A stretch of DNA of 64,000 bases from Tubiluchus corallicola (GCA_030141605.1 JAQGDQ010000726.1:17422-81421), one strand, 5' to 3'. Positions 1 to 13,204 are shown, counted from the first letter of the stretch. Notes: a model not told the origin generated them from the letters alone. A program made the numbers and translations.

Positions 1-179
1 CATATAGCTGTTCCCCATCCCACAAGAGTAATTACTCGGTTTATGTAACTAATTCTGTCAGATATAGGCAGTTTTGCAGGTCGAATATGTTCGCTGAACT
101 CAACAAGTATGTTTAATCGCAGAAAAGCAATATCATTGTCACGCCCATCAAATCCTTCGTGAATTTTGTAATGGTGAAC
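1..179 (-). CDS. protease A exon with catalytic Asp (partial)
   Basis: Acceptor TTGCAG at 180-181, phase 0. It begins VHHYKIHEGFDG, then DNDIAFLRL with the catalytic Asp, and reaches VGWGTA. It is truncated by the window edge. Confidence 0.85.
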
Positions 180-1591
180 CTGCAATAACAAAAACAACTA
201 AAATGGACACTTGCATATATTTCAATCTAGCCTGTCATTAGATATCAGAAAAAATCACTAAATATCAAATCCAGGCCTGCAAAAGTGACTGCAACGAAAT
301 TGGGGAAAGAGGTGCAAAAACATCCTTCATTAAACTGCAGTTCGGTGCTTCACCAGAGGAGAGGGGTTCGGACTTGCAGGGACAAACAATTGCGGGGCTA
401 ATAATTATCTCCATGAGTTAAAACATAAACAATAAAGCACTGTTGAAATGAATCAAAGCCACGGGAAATGAAAACCGGAAATCTCTGTAAGTGATTTTGT
501 AAGAGTAAAAACAACAAGTAAAGAAACCTAAACCCTATCACAACTTAACCTGTGAAATACAAAATTATTTGCATTGTTTGTATGCCTTAGAGTAACTAAT
601 ATCAATTTAAAGATGTGCAGAATTTTCTAGAGGACTAAAAAAACAGAGAAGTAATGAGAAAATTGGCCCGAAAGAAAGTCAACACGACATGACTGCAGTT
701 GTCACTTCAAAGTACAGCAAGTGTAGTCCGTCTCTGTAATATTATAACATTCCCATTATTATAACTTGCACACACGTAAAAGTCAGAATGAAAACTAATC
801 AGATAGAAACAAAGGGTGTGTAAATTCTTGCGCATGAGAGATGAGATATATGTAGAAATTAGTTTAATGTAAATCTGAGGATTACTTCCAACTGAAACGT
901 TCTCAAGGTTACAAGGAAAAATGTTAACATCATGCTATATATGGTGTTGACAGCCACATATTTCAACAAATGACATCAAGATATTACTAAATCTTTTATA
1001 TTATAGTATGTGATGGAGAAGATAAAACTTACATAGCGTTCTTTTCTTAGTTGATTTAAATAGATGCTTCCAAGTAATACCCTAATGTGTCGCCCTGCTG
1101 CTATGCCACTGCAAAAGAATTATAACTGCATGTAAGCAATGTTAGCCTCATATTTTAAATGCTTCAATTCAACTACAATTGCATCTTAGATTTCTTACTC
1201 TGAAAAACGATAAAGCCTGAATTGTTACAAGTAATAAAATTAGTAGCTGAAAACACCTTGTACAAAAGCGACCTCTAGAATATTGATTACTGGAGGAAGC
1301 AGTATGATGTACACACACTTGTGTACACGTCTCTGGTATTTTTGTGTGACTTTAATTGCTGTTATGCAAATGGTAACAGAAATAAAAATCTATACAAATT
1401 TATATGAAAAGACTGTCTGCAGATATACATTTTATTTTAAGCACTATGTAGTACACACCACCTTATAGCATGAATACTTACTCTTTAAAAGCGTGAGCTA
1501 CTGTTAGAACATGTCTGTCATCGATAAGCACTCCTCCAGCAACAACGCGAACATCAGGCTTCTCAGGCAAAGGAGGACGAAGTATCCTAAC
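1..1591 (-). CDS. S1 (trypsin-fold) serine protease, partial, 3 exons seen
   Basis: A chymotrypsin-fold protease read on the minus strand from exons 1482-1591, 1033-1108 and 1-179 (the last continues off the window). All borders are GT/AG and the phases chain as 0-2, 2-0, 0-. The first exon holds the catalytic His in VLTVAHAF, the third holds the catalytic Asp in DNDIAFLRL followed by VGWGTA (the GWG block). The Ser exon must lie left of base 1. The His-loop disulfide is gone: the residue normally Cys before the GGSLI-like strand is Val (VVAGGVLID), and the Cys after His is Ala. An N-terminal IVGG-type exon is expected between 1592 and 2288 but I could not identify one. Activity is plausible as far as visible, since His and Asp are present. 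It is probably secreted. The family call is firm; the substrate is unknown. Confidence 0.85.
1033..1108 (-). CDS. protease A middle exon
   Basis: A 76-nt exon, phase 2 in and 0 out, donor GTAAGT. It encodes GRHIRVLLGSIYLN, matching the strand between the His and Asp loops of S1 proteases. Confidence 0.75.
1482..1591 (-). CDS. protease A exon with catalytic His
   Basis: A 110-nt exon, phase 0 in and 2 out, donor GTAAGT, acceptor TTGAAG. It encodes the strand before the His loop and the TVAHAF motif. Confidence 0.8.
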
Positions 1592-2288
1592 CTTCAATAA
1601 TGCATAATTGTTACTACACATTGAGAGCTTACGGGTTGCATTTCAGCACCAACAAAAGACGTTAAATTAACCCCTTACTGATGGGTACATGCATTTACCA
1701 ATTATCTGTGACGGGCAAAAACAGTGCCTTATTAACTTTCGGCTCCCCAAATTCAACAAAGTTTGGAAAAGAAACGACTAACGTACAAGTAAATTATATC
1801 TAAACAAAATAAGTTCATTTCCTTTCTTCCTTTTCTAAATTTTTGCAGCACCCGGGAGTGCGTTCACAGAATGTAACAACAGCTTGTGTTGTTCAGTTTT
1901 TTAAGCTGACTTGGTGTTTCTTTTGCATAATCAACTCACAGCCAATCCTTAAAGCTTATCAGCAATTGAAATGCCTAGAAACTATAAGTTCATTACCTTA
2001 TAACCAGCATGCATTTATTTTTGGTATGTTATTACATGAAAAATTGCATGCATTGTATGTGTTTTTTTTTTAAATTTGGAAAGATTTCATGGTATGATCA
2101 GACTAGAATTACAGTTAATTTCGCTGAATCGGACATTAACCTAATTGTTACTGTTCCATTCTGTACTTTTCACCTGATAGCTGTCAGACTTTGTCTTTCC
2201 AACAGTGAAAAATCCATTGCCATTTCAGAACCTGAATGATCCAGCAAGTAAATAAATGTGCACTGTAATTATATATCGAGCTACTTAC

Positions 2289-2480
2289 TGGGGATCCTGG
2301 CTGTCACTTCAACAGTGCACTGGACCGTCGTTATAATTAGCTGCATCCAGCCTAGGACAGACCCAAATGTAACTGTTACATTCTGGTACACAAGTTCCAT
2401 AGTACCCTTATGATGGGGGATGTCAAAACTAAACAAATATTCGACGTCGTGAAGGAGATGCAAAGTAAGAAATCTTGACT
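2289..2480 (-). CDS. possible module exon of unknown type
   Basis: A 192-nt open stretch bordered by an acceptor (GAACAACAG) and a strong donor (GTAAGT), phase 1 in and 1 out, as in the module exons of the mosaic gene further right. The peptide (about 64 aa) contains MELVYQNVTVTF and TVQCTVEVTARIP. I do not recognise a domain. It may belong to protease A, but an unseen phase 1-0 exon would then be needed between them. It could also be a chance open frame. Confidence 0.25.
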
Positions 2481-2983
2481 CTGTTGTTCAAAATCGTAAT
2501 TTAATTTTTGTCTTTAGAACTTCTCAATGCACTTTGTGAAACCACAAAAAAGTGGTTTATTGCAGTAGTAACTACACTATTGTCATCACTTTAACCCGAA
2601 CAATTTGATTATAAAAAAATAACCTTTGTTGCTCCTGCCCAAGAAAATTGGTCAGACCGTGAACAAAAATACAGCCTTGCCAGCTTTAGATCCTGAGTAT
2701 GTGTTACCATTCTAGCATCATGTTAAAATTGAAAAATGAAGTAAAATAGAAAAAGTGGAAAAAGCTACTTTTTGAACAACAACAAAAACACACCATGAAA
2801 GGAAATTCCCCTTCTTCTGCATTTTCTCCACCATGAAGTCTAGGTTCAGCCGACAACTCTGTAACAAGTGTTGTAGTTTACTTATAAATAAATGGCGAAA
2901 AAGCAAATTTGTGCTTTCCAGTATCATTACATTTTGTAAATAAGTCATTAATTTCACATCCGTGAAGCCACATTAGTTAATAT
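2481..2983. other. non-coding stretch, nothing recognised
   Basis: AT-rich sequence with only short, uncharacterised open frames and no credible splice-bounded exon seen. Confidence 0.5.
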
Positions 2984-3740
2984 TTGTTCCAGATTGCAAG
3001 GTTTATAATGTACTCAATCCAAGTTGCAAGGTTTATAATATACTTAATCCAAGTTGCAAGGTTTATAATATACTTAATCCAAGTTGCAAGGTTTATAATA
3101 AACTTAATCCAAGTTGCAAGGTTTATAAGATACTTAATCCAAGTTGCAAGGTTTATAATATACTCAATTCAAGTTGCAAGGTTTATAATGTACTCAATCC
3201 AAGTTGCAAGGTTTATAATATACTTAATTCAAGTTGCAAGGTTTATAATAAACCCAATCGAAGTTGCAAGGTTTATAATATACTTAATCCAAGTTGCAAG
3301 GTTCATAATGTACTCAATCCAAGTTGCAAGGTTGATAATATATTCAATCCAAGTTGCAAGGTTTATAATATACTTAATCCAAGTTGCAAGGTTTATAATA
3401 TACTTAATCCAAGTTGCAAGGTTCATAATGTACTCAATCCAAGTTGCAAGGTTGATAATATACTCAATCAAGACATTTTCTGCTTTGACAACACTTTAAT
3501 GATGTCTTGTCTTCTCATCCATATGAGATGATTAGAGTAAAATGATGGAGAAATGTTTCATTTCGCAATTTTAATGCAAATTTAAGGTAAGGTTAAGATT
3601 AATTGTTGCAATTCTAACTATGTCTAACCTGTTTCATTTGAACCTGGGGTAATCGCGGAAGATGAAACTGCTACAGACAGACATGTGTCAATGCAGATCC
3701 AAGTTGTAAACAAGAACAAAAGTGTAGTCGCAAGACAAAG
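2984..3740 (+). mobile_element. interspersed repeat carrying a 30-bp minisatellite, copy 1
   Basis: About 16 units of a 30-bp repeat (core AAGTTGCAAGGTTTATAATA) at 2984-3470 are followed by about 260 bp of unique sequence. The same array plus the same unique tail occurs inverted at 57487-58830, so this is an interspersed element rather than a simple local array. Unit length is divisible by three, so the array reads through in frame on both strands without being a gene. The tail contains a CTCAT-CCAT-ATGAG hairpin. It ends near GTAGTCGCAA. No protein coding or TIRs were identified. Confidence 0.75.
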
Positions 3741-5150
3741 TTCTCTAGGTGCTAATGAATGAAATTGCTGAAAAATGTTAATGTCAAAGAGTAAACGATA
3801 CAATAGTAGTTGTACTTGATGATCTAAAGAATGTCAAAAAATAGCAACAATTACTACTTTTAATTATTGTAGAATTTTACTGCCATCTTAAAAATTGTGC
3901 TTGTGAAATACTGAAGGTCTTACAGTACTCGTGCTGTTCTCTTTCAGGTTTCGTTGCTCAGTTTAATTTAGTTTGTTGTCATAAAAATATTTATAAATAT
4001 GCAAACTTATTAAAACTGGTAAATGAAAATGAAATGATGAACATTCGACATAAAAATAAATACGTTTCTGAACAAAAAAAATACGTCAATTTTATCATAC
4101 AAACCCATTAAGCCAGACTTATAGGAGCAAATAAAATGATCCAATAATATAAAATCAATATAAAAAAGTTACAGTATTAATTTTATTTTATTTTTAAAAA
4201 CACTGCCTGCAATTTAGTTACTCTGATATCAAATGCCAAGTTATTCCAAAAATAGGGCCCTCATAAACGATAAAATTTTTGATAAAACCACAGTTCTTAT
4301 TTTCGGAATATAAGTAATGATGCAGGTGGTGTATGGATGGTTTTATAAATACAAGTGCCTTTGGTGATTGAGCATAAACATCAAATTATTAAACTCGCGT
4401 GTTGAATAAAGTAGTATGAAGTCCAATGTAACATTAGCATGATCGCGTAGCTTTATTGTAGCACATACATGTAGCAATAATATGTCTTGACATACAGCTG
4501 AAATATTGCAGAGAGAAGTTATACAGGAACACAAGAGTAAAGTTCAGAGTCTCCATGGTCAGCTGCCTTCTTTCAGACCTTTATGTACAGATTCCAGTTC
4601 CTAAATTGATGTAGACTATTTTAGTCAATGTTACAGAATTATAGATAACTTTCCCGAGCAATGGACGTGTGCTGATCTGTCACCATGATAATGTCTCCTG
4701 TTGGCTGAGCAAGTTCAACTGAATATTGACTGGTCCAGTTGGAGTCACATTTTGTTCTTGAAATGATAAAGCGACACACATTCTCACAAACTCCCTCACT
4801 GTAACTGGTTACAGCACGTAAATAAATGAAAAACGGGGAAATATTGGTACTAGTAAGTTTCGTACAGCTAGGTAAATTTTGTCCTGGTAATTTTGGTACG
4901 AGGAAATTTTAGAAGCAGAAAAAGTTGCTAACGCACCAATCCATTTAAGAGAACGAAAGCTGGTAGCCCCTTGCTTGATTGGTGATCAAATCTAGCATAA
5001 CTGAATGTCAGAAGATATGTTTGTATTGGCCAAGTTTAATATTCCTTTCGTGATTATATTTTTGATATAATAAATGATTAATTCATGTTTGGGCAGTAAG
5101 ACAGCAATACGAATTTTGGAAATAATTATGATGATAATGACGATGTTAAC
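3741..5150. other. non-coding stretch, nothing recognised
   Basis: AT-rich DNA without a supported gene. It ends in short GAT/GGT-rich simple sequence near 5130-5225. Confidence 0.5.
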
Positions 5151-5252
5151 AACGTATGGTGGTGCTGATGGTGATGACGATGACAATGATGATGATGATT
5201 GAAGTAGTCGTTGTGGTGGTGGTGGTGGAGATATCTTGCTCGCATACCTAAA

Positions 5253-6150
5253 GGTTTGCCTGGTACATGCCCTGGATTCAAGTCACAGCGTCCCATGAAA
5301 GCCAGGCCACAACCTCGCCTGTACTGGGCCAGCAATCTTAACTATAGTACGAGTAGGAAGCGGCAAGCCATCACTGGCCCTGTTAAGGTGTGCCTGTACA
5401 TGCCCTGAATTCAAGTCACACCGCCACACAAAAGCCAGGCCACAACCTCGCCAGTACTGGGCTAGCAATGTTTACTAAATTATGACTAGGAAGTGGCATG
5501 CCATCACTGGCCCTGTTAAGATTTGCCTGTACATGGCCTGAATTCAAGTCACACCGCCACACAAAAGCCAGGCCACAACCTCGCCAGTACTGGGCTAGCA
5601 ATGTTAACTAAATTATGACTAGGAAGTGGCATGCCAACACTGGCCCTGTTAAGGTTTGCCTGTACATGACCTGAATTCAAGTCACACCGCCACACAAAAG
5701 CCAGGCCACAACCTCGCCAGTACTGGGCTAGCAATGTTAACTAAATTATGACTAGGAAGTGGCATGCCATCACTGGCCCTGTTAAGGTTTGCCTGTACAT
5801 GGCCTGAATTCAAGTCACACCGCCACACAAAAGCCAGGCCACAACCTCGCCAGTACTGGGCTAGCAATGTTAACTAAATTATGACTAGGAAGTGGCATGC
5901 CATCACTGGCCCTGTTAAGGTGTGCCTGTACATGCCCTTGATTCAGCAACCTCGCCTGTACTGGGCCAGAAAACTTAACTATATTATTATTAGGAAGTGG
6001 CATGCCATCACTGGCACTGTTAAGGTGTGCCTGTACATGGCCTTGATTAAGCAAAAACTCGCCAGTACTGGGACAGCAATGTTATCATTGGCAAAGTTTG
6101 CCTTTATGCTGGAATTGGCCCATGAAATCGGCCAATACTGGGCAACTATT
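5253..6150. repeat. 133-bp tandem repeat, about 6 units
   Basis: Period-133 repeats, each with GAAGTGGCATGCCATCACTG, GAATTCAAGTCACACCGCC and GCCAGTACTGGGC blocks. The central units are nearly identical; the right-hand units are shortened by internal deletions. The unit length is not a multiple of three, and the open frames it creates restart every 133 bp. It is not coding. Confidence 0.9.
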
Positions 6151-9100
6151 GACATCACAAAATAATGTAATTTTAAACAGCAAAAATCTTATGCTAGAGG
6201 AAAAATTAAAGTACAGTGCTACTGTAAGTTATTCAACATGTTGTACAAAAGCTAGGCATGTTCTTGGATAAAAAATCAAATTTCAAAAGTACCACAGTGC
6301 TCACGCATAAGCAGTCTAATGTGCCTAGTTCGATAGAAACTAACACATCTGAACTGAGAGGTACAGCTCCTGTTTCTGTGTAATGTGTTTCCGAAATTGC
6401 ATTCGCTAGTCCCCGTCTAAGTAACGAATGGCGAAATACGTGTAATATCGAAAAACTAGTGGCGCGAATTCAAAATTGTGTTTGTGTGTTAATAATTCTT
6501 TCACATAATTCATTTTTGGAAAATTGTATGTTTCTTAAGACTTTGAAAAGTAGATTGTTGTGACATACAGTTTAATATTAGGTTCAGTTTTGCTTTAAGC
6601 AGTAATAGACGCCAGTTGTCATCTGTTCATTATTTTTTATTATTTAAAATAATTTAACAAAAACTAACCATTGTCATCTGAGCAGTTATTAATGAGACTG
6701 GTGTAGGTAAACGTGTCAAACCAAAAACCGCGTATTCCCCACTGAAAAAGCTGTAGCCAATGGATATATTTAAGCACACAGTCTTAACAGCATTTCTAAA
6801 AATAGAAAAATTTAGGAAGTTGTAAATGCAGTACGAGTTTTTGTAGAACACACATCAGCAAAATGTTTGTTATTATCACATATCCAAGTTCTAGAACGAA
6901 CAAAAAATTCGAAGTTAACACGCGCTTGTGAAGAATTGTTCTAAAACTTTTCATTGTCTTTCCAGTGCAAAGTGCATCACAACAAGTACCGCCATCTCTA
7001 AGCATTCTATGAATGCAACAAGGATGGTATAGTTCACTGCTGTGGAAGTACTTGTAATTTTTACAAACATACGGACAGGTAACCAATTTTAGAGTAAAAG
7101 TACTATCCTTTTACATTTTTTAATTAATATGATGTTCTTTTCCTTTCGGAAAATAAAAAAAACCAGAGTGACACGATGCTGTGAGCATCTGTTTTAGACG
7201 AGTGTAGCTATAATAGCTGTGTGTACTAGGACAAAAGGCTGTTAGAAAAGTACTAGATATGACTTTCAAACTCCTAATTACTGGTTGGTGGCTTAACCCT
7301 TTATAAAGGAAAGAAATTGTGTACTTCTGTTTTGTCATAAAATGGTTTTATCATAAGATATTTGAAATAAAAAAAGTAATTTAGAGTACATGTTTAGCAG
7401 TAACTAATATTATTTTTCTCATTAATGGTAACTTTATCTGATATGTTAAATATCTCCTCCAGGGACGGAGTCAAATTTTGCTATTGCATTACAAGGGTCC
7501 ATGGCTTCTTACAAGTATAGAATGATGTTCTTTGTTTTACATTGTTGCATCACATATTTACGATAATAGATTCCATAGTTTCGTTTTTGTTAACTCCTTG
7601 AGGACCGCTAGGTTCAAAATACGTCTCCAAAAATTACCCAGATAATTTTCAGATTAGCATTAGTACTAGTTGTTATATTACTGAGACAGCAAGTAAGAGT
7701 ATTCAGAGATATGCAAAATATATGCAAATTACTGTAATTCATCAATTTGCCGAATCTGGGTCAGAGGATTTATGGATAAGGATCTTGTTCAAGATGTCTT
7801 CAGATCTTTAACTACCTCATTGGCGTTCTAAGAATGAAACGTTCTGAAATGAGCTCGACATATCCCTGTGGTCCAACTAAATAATTTATTGTTACCAGAT
7901 ATATCCCTTATCAGTGAGGCAGTTCTGGCAATAGCAGTTTTCATCACACATATGAGGAGTGGGGTTTAGACTCAAAACGTACTTATTATATGATATGCAC
8001 TTAGGGAGTCCTGTTGTAATTTCATTTGCCTCATGTGAGTTTTCCTTTTTTCTTTTTTTTTCTCATCTGGTAACTTGCAGTGGTGGTTTGAAACTTCACA
8101 TAATTTTATTGTTAATTTCAATCAACTGATTCATATCTGATAAGTTTTCCTTTCAATGGTGCAATTAAATTAAATCTGTAAAAATTTCAACAATACTAAT
8201 TATGATAATAGTTTACACATTGCAAATAAACAAACTATCATTTAAGAAATCGGTACACTAACTCTATTCAAAGCTGCACTTTTTCTAATTAAGTTAGATA
8301 GTTAACTAGGCAATTAAAGTAGTTAATTAGTCAGTCGGTCAGTTCATTATTCTGGTACAGTTATAGCATGCACTTCCTTTGAAACGCTATAAAACATTAT
8401 CATAACAATGACTGACCTGCACATTTTCAAAATATCTAAAAAATTTACTTTTAAATATTGTCCATGTTGCTGCAAAAAATTACCCCACGTATCACACAAC
8501 ATTTTGTTAGACTGAGAGAAATGCTAACTTGTATGCCAAAGGAAATACATGTTAATGAAATATTTCCCAATACTGAACATAGATGTTAAATATGAACTGG
8601 AAATTCTTAAACAAATTTCAACCATGTCCACACACATTTATATATTCTGTTTCTTATTACTATGTTCAAAAATGTCATAAAAAACTCGATTGGGCGCATT
8701 AGATGTAAGCAGTAATGTGTGCACCAAACAAAATTAAAAATATAAATAATTATTATCAAATTAACAACTGCAGATGAAGGCCTGCACGGGATAGGCTTAA
8801 GCATCGAACATTCAAACTCAAACGAGTTTTTCTAGTTGGAAATCATAGACTAAAATAATAGATGCAGCACGTCAAATAAATGCAGCTTCGTCACTAAAAC
8901 TTTTGTAACATCATGCTATCAGAACATTTAGTTGTAGTTTCAATGCACAATTTTCAATGTTCTATTGCAGATTAAAACCGAATAATACATAATTGCCGTC
9001 CTTTTTGTATGACCGAATTTTCTTAATTATTCGAAAATCTTGAAAATGGAAATTTGTTTTGATTGGAGTTCGAAAGTCATAGATTCGATTTGTTTCAAAT

Positions 9101-9427
9101 TCAGTTTCTGGAAGAGGATCTTTGGTCTTGCTGTTCATCGCACAGGATAGATGCAAACTTCTCATGATGCGTGTTAGTAAAATGCAGTTTCAAATTGTTT
9201 CCATGTACCTTAGTATTATTAACTTCATAAAATATTTTGTTATCACATTCCATTACAAGGTGTTTCATAATTGAGTTTTGAAATTTCTTTTTTTTTCGAA
9301 AAAAATTTGCTCATTCGACTTTTCAGTAGACTTGAGAGTTATGAAGCCATTAATTTTGTCATGCTACCAAGACCTCCGTGCATGCACATGCGCAGTTACG
9401 CACAAAAACAACCAGATATCTATGTGC
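6151..9427. other. non-coding stretch, nothing recognised
   Basis: About 3.3 kb of AT-rich sequence with no exon, RNA gene or structured repeat that I can support. Confidence 0.5.
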
Positions 9428-9432
9428 ACATC

Positions 9433-10171
9433 ATGCATGATCCATTTCATGAAGAAGGACAAAGAACCTCAAACACTCCAATCCAAACGTCAAGGCCAGA
9501 CATGAGCGTGTACATTAGTTGTTTATTCTGCTAAAATATATAAATGTAAATAAACAAATTGTTGCAAATTTTGTGAAAATAATGACTTTAAATTAGTACA
9601 TTTGCAAAGACTTTAATATAAAATTCCAGCTTAATTTTAGTTAGTACAATTATTAATGCTGTGATTACTTAAATGAATTAACTGCCTAATTCACGTTCAC
9701 ACTGCGCATTAATGAAAAATGTTTATAAATAAGTTAATAAACCCTGTTCAATATGAGTACCACACAAATAAATTACATAAACTTACATTACACAGTAATA
9801 AGCTGTCATTATAATGCAACACATTTCATATATACAGTTAATTCCTGTACCTAATCTAAACTGCAAAAGTTATTTAATTACGTAAAAGTAAATCACATCC
9901 TTGCCTAAACATTAGAGCACCATTAGAGAACTGTAACAGCAAATTGACAATAAACACAAATTGCAACTGAAAAATGCAGGAAATAATTTAATTAACTCAA
10001 TAAGACTCAATAAGTTCTACCAATTACATGTGACCAGCCCCAACATATCATTGCAAAGTGTCTGCAGCATTTCACAAAACCAGGTGCCTAAAATCACTAA
10101 AAATGAAATCACCTGACAGGTAAGTTAAGGCAACTGCCTGTTGGCTTGAGAGGGCAGCACTGTCCAACACA
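9433..10171 (-). repeat. BEL/Pao 3' LTR
   Basis: Similar over most of its length to 12381-13039, with about 80 bp of extra sequence near its right end. On the minus strand it starts TGTGTTGGACAGTGCTGCCC, directly after the polypurine tract, which fixes this boundary. Confidence 0.8.
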
Positions 10172-10173
10172 TT

Positions 10174-10197
10174 ACCCCTCCCCCCCCAAAAAAAATA
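10174..10197 (-). other. polypurine tract of the BEL/Pao element
   Basis: On the minus strand a run of T is followed by GGGGGGGGAGGGGTAA immediately before the 3' LTR. This is the usual site of plus-strand priming. Confidence 0.7.
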
Positions 10198-10279
10198 CTC
10201 CTAACAAAAGCAGTTTATCTTAAAACTTATCCAATTTTTCCAATAAACATATGTTTTTGTATTGGCCTCTTAACAACAG

Positions 10280-11700
10280 CATTTGAAGTTTCAAACTGTA
10301 CTGACCAAACTAAACCATCAAGCCCGTGTAAAAACCTCACAAACCCTTCCTAAACACCGCTGATTCCATAGCAGATTGCTATCAACTGCCAAAGCCAAGT
10401 CACCAACTTCCAGGTTATCTGATACCTTTTTATATTTCGGATGCTTCTGAAGCAGCGGCAAATACGCCAACAGCCAACGCTCCCAAAACAGATCAGATAA
10501 CTTATCAGATTAGAAACTGGACTTGTCTCCATCGTGTCCTATACAGATCATGTCCATCAAATAATCCAGGTGGAAGTGTAGCTCCAGATCTCAGCAACAA
10601 TAAATGGTTTGGCTAAAGAGGTTCCATGTCTTTGGGATCATCTGATACCACAGTGATAAGACGCCCGTTGATGAAAGCTTCAACATTGCACATCAGTGTG
10701 GCCAAACCTTCATCATCCAAGCTTTGTTCCATAGCCACAGAAGATAACATTCTCCTGAAAAAAAACAGTCATTCTCTTCCACACCCCACCATGATTTGAT
10801 GAGGCAGGAGTATTAAATAGCCATTGCACATTTTTCTGGCACAGCACATCCTCAATTCTGCTTTGATTCCATCCTTACATAGCTGTCCTCAATTCCTTGT
10901 TTGAACCAGCATAATTGGTCCCGTTATTAGACCTGATCATTTCAGGTATGCCACGTCTACTTATAAACCTGAATAAAGCATTTATGAAACTGCCCGCGTC
11001 TAATTAGTGAAGGACTTCGATGTGGACGGCTCTAGTCAGCAAACAAAAAAGACGCATCCATGCCTCGTCACCAATGGCCGACTTCTCTTAGCCATAGAGA
11101 GTCCAAGGCAATCAACTTCGACTTTCATGAATGGAGCTGGTGCAGGAGTAACCCTATCTGTAGCAAGTCAGCCATCTTTTGAGTTAAAGGAGCAGCATCA
11201 CGAATTCTCCACTTTATGCATCTAGACAACACTCCTCGTATTGCAGGTCTGGCATTCACAATGCTAAGTCACTCTCGAATCCTAGAAAGTACATACTGTC
11301 TACCGAGTGTCATGTTCTTTCATGATAATGCTGAATGATAAGTGACACAACATGATACTTCTTAGGCAGTATCATTGGATGCTTAGCATCATCAGACAAT
11401 TGTGAATATTTCAGAAGACCACCTACACAAATCGCTGCATTCAAAACAATTGGATCCAGTTTATACACCACACACATCTCGAAAGCTTTGACCTTCTTTT
11501 GTCCACATCAGACTCTGAGTCAAGACCAGCCTTGTCTTCCAAAAAATGCTTCAACTGAACGTACTTCACAATACTAACTTCAGCTTGCCTCATTTCACTC
11601 ACTGTCAAGCGTCCTGATGGTACTGCCAGATCAGATGTCCTCAGTTTGCTGAGCAAAATTTCTTTCAATCAGGATATCCATGCCACACTCTTCATCAAGC
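10280..11700 (-). pseudogene. BEL/Pao pol remnant (integrase region)
   Basis: The minus-strand translation shows, in order, FINALFRFISRRGIP, SNNGTNYAGSNKEL, NHGGVWKRM, LDDEGLATLMCNVEAFING, VVSDDPKDMEPL and, nearer the 3' end, FWERWLLAYLPLLQ and GDLALAVD. These are the conserved blocks of BEL/Pao integrases and their C-terminal domain. In-frame stops interrupt them, for example after DPKDMEPL and before the FWERW block. The catalytic Asp normally found in the SDNGTNF block reads Asn here. The stretch nearer 11.7 kb is too decayed to place. Confidence 0.85.
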
Positions 11701-12380
11701 AACTGATCTGCTTTTCTTCAACCAAGATAAATTAATGATCTTCAAACCTGAAACGAGGTAAATATGTTATAAAGCGGATGTGTGTTAGGGAGGTATGAAA
11801 ATAATCTACAGTAAACAAACTGAGTCTTTTTTACACACAGAGCCCCAGGCAAAATCATGTAGATGTACAGTTATGACTTGGCCAATATTTCAGTAACAGC
11901 AACGTACTTTGGTCTGTAGCTTACATGCATTTAAGCATTAATTTAACTACATTATAATTTAAATTAAATTAATTTAATTTTGTCCAAAACCAGTTTGTCA
12001 GAAAACAGTACAAGAACTTCCTTCTGGTTTAGTGCAAGTTATGTCAAAGGCCTTTAAAAATAAATTTACCCAAATACTGTATGAAGCCAAATCACAGATA
12101 ATAAGCTAATACCATAGTCCAAAATTAGAAGCAAAAAACAGGTTACGGCCTTTACAAATTTTATAAATACCGCCACTATAGATGCATTAGTCATTACAAC
12201 CACAACTAACAAATTACAATACAAAATAAGAATACAATGACAATATATACATAGCTGCTCATGTAGTTTTTGCACGACAGGGCTACATGCTACACGAAGT
12301 ATTCAGGCTACATGCAAGAGTCCATTGACAGCAAACAGGGCTAGTTGATCCAGAAGCTTGCGTACGGTAATAAACAATGA

Positions 12381-13039
12381 ATGTATGACCCATTTCATCA
12401 AGAATGACCAAGAATGCTCAAACACTCCAATCCAAACATCAAGTGCAGATATAAGCTTGTGTACATTAGTTGTTTATTCTGTTAAAAATATATAAATGTG
12501 AATAAATAAATTGTTGCATATTTTCTGAAAAAAATGACTTTAAATTAGCACATTTGCAAAGACTTTAATATAAAATCAAAGTTTAATTTCAGTTAATACA
12601 ATTATTAATGTTGTGATTACTTAAGTAAATTAACTGATTAATTCACGTTCACACTGCAGAATAATAAAAAATGTTTATAAATAAGTTAATAAACTGCTTC
12701 AATATGAGTACCACACAAATAAATCACATAAAGTAACATTACACAGTAATAAGCTGCCATTGCAATGCAACACATTTCACATATACAGTTAATTCCAGTT
12801 GCTAATCAAAACTGCAAAAATTATTTAATTAAATAAAAGTAACTCACATCCTTGCCCAAACATTAGAGCACCATTAGAGAACTGTAACAGCAAATCGATA
12901 TTAAACACCAATTTCAACAGCAGACTGCAGGAAACAATTTAATTAACTCACCAAGACACAAGTTTTAGAAATTACATGTGACCAACCCCAATATATCAAG
13001 TTGGGGTAACTGCCTCAGAGGGCAGCACTGTCCGGCACA
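12381..13039 (-). repeat. BEL/Pao 5' LTR
   Basis: Partner of the LTR at 9433-10171. On the minus strand it starts TGTGCCGGACAGTGCTGCCC. Confidence 0.8.
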
Positions 13040-13145
13040 ACATCCATACACACATTAAGAACCTAATGGCTATGATTAATCAAAGGAGACACTGAGTCAA
13101 GTAGAGTCAATTTGAACCCAGATTCAATGTTTTCAACCACTACAT

Positions 13146-13164
13146 ATAATAATAATAAAATTGC

Positions 13165-13204
<40 letters not shown>

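Larger units (their letters stand above)
9433..13039 (-). mobile_element. degenerate BEL/Pao LTR retrotransposon
   Basis: Two similar long repeats (9433-10171 and 12381-13039) flank a 2.2-kb interior whose minus strand keeps pieces of a BEL/Pao integrase. A polypurine tract (G8AG4-like) lies just inside the left LTR, as expected for the 3' LTR of a minus-strand element. The 5-bp sequence ACATC occurs at 9428-9432 and 13040-13044 and may be the target-site duplication. The interior is far too short for gag, protease, RT and RNase H, so most of pol has been deleted, and the remainder has several stops. The element is inactive. Family assignment rests on the integrase motifs described separately. 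Confidence 0.85.

Noticed and set aside
1668-1735. Mature N-terminal exon of protease A (minus strand reads IIGKCMYPS before a GT)
   Set aside because: The phase could fit, but the segment is too short and lacks the usual following residues seen in the other proteases here; probably chance.
2984-3499. Long open frame of RFIIYxIQVA repeats, and its antisense mirror at 57734-58892
   Set aside because: The frame exists only because the 30-bp unit is a multiple of three. Several frames on both strands are open, and the same DNA is an interspersed repeat.
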